Assembly: GCA_017629985.1 (NCBI GenBank)
Contig: JAGBWD010000030.1
Span: 1-57,261, forward strand
DNA: 57,261 nucleotides
Reading direction: 5' to 3'
Source of the DNA: Alistipes sp.
GTDB taxonomy: Bacteria; Bacteroidota; Bacteroidia; Bacteroidales; Rikenellaceae
In this document: positions 55,927 to 57,261 of the stretch, piece after piece
How the letters are laid out: each line of letters starts with the position of its first letter
Numbering within the stretch: the stretch's first letter is position 1
Made by a program: the position numbers and the translations under genes
Notes under the pieces: generated by a model
Told to the model about the DNA's origin: nothing
Databases searched by the model: none
Seen by the model: only the letters and a program-made list of their open reading frames with translations

Positions 55927-56451
55927 TTAGTTATTTCTCTCCTCGAGGGCCTTAACAAGACCCGCGATCTTCTGACCTGCATTAGACTGCAGTGCAGAGA
56001 TGACATTCTTCGCAGGTGACTGCAAGAGCAATACGATATCGGCGATAAGCTCCTCGCGGCTCTTGATGTTGCAAAGTGTGTCAAGCTGGTTGTCGCCAAC
56101 GTAAACGCAACCCTCAACATAGGCTGCCTTCAACACAGGCTTCTCGCACTTCTTGCGGAACTCCTTGATGAGCTGCGCAGGTGCCTTACCTGTCTCGGCG
56201 AACATAATAGATGTAGAGCCCTTCAATGTAGCGACCAACTCTGCGTCAGCCTTACCAACATTCTCCAAAGCCTTGCAAAGCAATGTGTTCTTAACAACAA
56301 CAAGCTTTACCTTCTTCTCGAAGCACTGACGACGCAACTGTGCAGTCTGCTCGGCGTTCAAAGCCTCGATGTCAGCCAAATAGAAGTGAGGGTAGGCGTT
56401 AAGCTGCTCGGTAAGACCATTGATAACGGCCATCTTTTCTTGCTTTGTCAT
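55927..56451 (-). CDS. rplJ: 50S ribosomal protein L10
   Basis: The 174-residue base of the L7/L12 stalk. It begins MTKQEKMAVINGLTEQLNAY and has the family core YLADIEALNAEQTAQLRRQC, then VKLVVVKNTLLCKALENV. The C-terminal helix (about 140-174) binds L12 dimers. Only 19 bases separate it from rplA, too short for the L10-binding leader found at this position in E. coli; autoregulation, if any, must use another site. Confidence 0.97.
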   Translation of the reverse strand: MTKQEKMAVINGLTEQLNAYPHFYLADIEALNAEQTAQLRRQCFEKKVKLVVVKNTLLCKALENVGKADAELVATLKGSTSIMFAETGKAPAQLIKEFRKKCEKPVLKAAYVEGCVYVGDNQLDTLCNIKSREELIADIVLLLQSPAKNVISALQSNAGQKIAGLVKALEERNN

Positions 56452-56470
56452 AAATTCTATCCTCCTTCAA

Positions 56471-57166
56471 TTATTTGTTCTCTACAGATTTTGGATCAAC
56501 CTCAATACCTGGGCTCATTGTAGTAGAGATGAAAATGCTCTTTACATATGTACCCTTGGCAGCTGATGGCTTGAGCTTAATAATTGTGCTCATAACCTCC
56601 TGTGCATTCTCCACGATCTGCTCTGGGGTGAATGATACCTTACCAATAGCTGTGTGGATAATACCATACTTATCTACCTTGAAGTCAATCTTACCAGCCT
56701 TAACCTCCTGAACAGCCTTTGCTACGTCCATTGTAACAGTACCTGTCTTTGGGTTAGGCATCAAGCCACGTGGACCCAAAATACGACCCAATGCACCTAC
56801 CTTACCCATCACGTTAGGGGTAGTGATGATTACGTCTACATCTGTCCAACCGCCCTTGATCTTCTCAATGTACTCGTCAAGACCTACGTAGTCTGCGCCA
56901 GCTGCCTGTGCCTCTGCCTCCTTATCTGGAGTACAAAGAACCAAAACACGTACAGTCTTACCTGTACCGTGTGGCAATGTCACAACGCCACGAACCATCT
57001 GGTTAGCCTTACGAGGATCAACGCCCAAACGGACATCGATGTCTACCGAGGCATCAAATTTCGTAAAGGTAATTTCCTTCAGAAGAGCTGCAGCCTCAGA
57101 AAGCTTGTACGCCTTGTCCTCGACCTTAGCGTATGCGATCTTTTGATTTTTTGTCAACTTACTCAT
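56471..57166 (-). CDS. rplA: 50S ribosomal protein L1
   Basis: The 231-residue L1 stalk protein. It starts [20 protein letters not shown]. Family signatures are [20 protein letters not shown] and [15 protein letters not shown] at the centre of domain I, and [20 protein letters not shown] in domain II. The C-terminal [20 protein letters not shown] is typical. It lies 14 bases after rplK. Confidence 0.98.
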   Translation of the reverse strand: MSKLTKNQKIAYAKVEDKAYKLSEAAALLKEITFTKFDASVDIDVRLGVDPRKANQMVRGVVTLPHGTGKTVRVLVLCTPDKEAEAQAAGADYVGLDEYIEKIKGGWTDVDVIITTPNVMGKVGALGRILGPRGLMPNPKTGTVTMDVAKAVQEVKAGKIDFKVDKYGIIHTAIGKVSFTPEQIVENAQEVMSTIIKLKPSAAKGTYVKSIFISTTMSPGIEVDPKSVENK

Positions 57167-57180
57167 TCTTGTAATTTTCG

Positions 57181-57261
57181 TTACATGTTAGGAAATTCAC
57201 CGACTACGTTGATACCCATACTGCGAGCAGTACCTGCAACCATACGCATAGCAGCCTCAAT
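57181..57261 (-). CDS. rplK: 50S ribosomal protein L11, C-terminal end (runs off the right edge)
   Basis: The last 26 codons and stop of L11. The visible end reads [20 protein letters not shown] followed by GEFPNM; the AxxMR/GTARSMG pattern is the 23S rRNA-binding C-terminal helix of Bacteroidetes L11. The rest lies past base 57261. It is the first visible gene of the rplKAJL-rpoBC operon. Confidence 0.95.
   Translation of the reverse strand: MEAAMRMVAGTARSMGINVVGEFPNM

Overview
The window looks like chromosome of a gut-type Bacteroidales, most likely Rikenellaceae/Alistipes-like. Reasons: promoters fit the Bacteroidetes pattern (TTTG, 19-21 nt, TAnnTTTG); exported proteins include BACON-domain and DUF4988-type lipoproteins, a PepSY-like pair and a DUF4924 protein; there is a monofunctional homoserine dehydrogenase linked to metY-metX; and an alpha-oxoamine synthase of the sphingolipid/sulfonolipid type is present. 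The genus is inference. No tRNA, rRNA, phage, insertion sequence or CRISPR array was seen.

Layout. 1-3.4 kb (minus): 5' part of glutamate dehydrogenase, then a GNAT-like protein with gcvT. 3.5-8.4 kb (plus): two PepSY-like exported proteins, a tightly packed operon (cdd, rluA-type synthase, dtd, nuclease lipoprotein, DUF4924), then rpmH with its own promoter and terminator. 8.6-12.3 kb (minus): a two-gene surface-lipoprotein operon. 12.5-19.6 kb: OmpA-family protein, alpha-oxoamine synthase, GH20 hexosaminidase, nucleotidase lipoprotein with rnhB. 19.6-24.3 kb (plus): TGS-fused nucleoside kinase with gcvP. 24.3-30.7 kb (minus): long-chain acyl-CoA synthetase and a 1414-residue glycogen synthase/alpha-glucan phosphorylase fusion. 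31-38.4 kb: MATE pump; prfC followed by a His-rich exported protein and a TonB receptor; a radical SAM/SPASM enzyme with its small lipoprotein. 38.5-42.5 kb (plus): cold-shock protein, then a Met/Cys-containing leader ORF ahead of metY-metX-hom. 42.5-43.05 kb: three tandem copies of a composite palindromic repeat. 43.1-46.8 kb (minus): a giant DUF4988-type lipoprotein. 47-57.3 kb (minus): rplK-rplA-rplJ-rplL-rpoB-rpoC.

How genes work together. Hom, MetX and MetY form a route from aspartate semialdehyde to homocysteine under one promoter with a probable attenuator leader. GcvT and GcvP are two parts of the glycine cleavage system in separate operons; gcvH is not in the window. The fused glucan enzyme joins glycogen synthesis and phosphorolysis. 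The best candidates for poorly described biology are the radical SAM/lipoprotein pair, the met leader ORF, the composite inverted repeats, the His-rich protein/TonB receptor pair downstream of prfC, and the long structured gap between rplL and rpoB.
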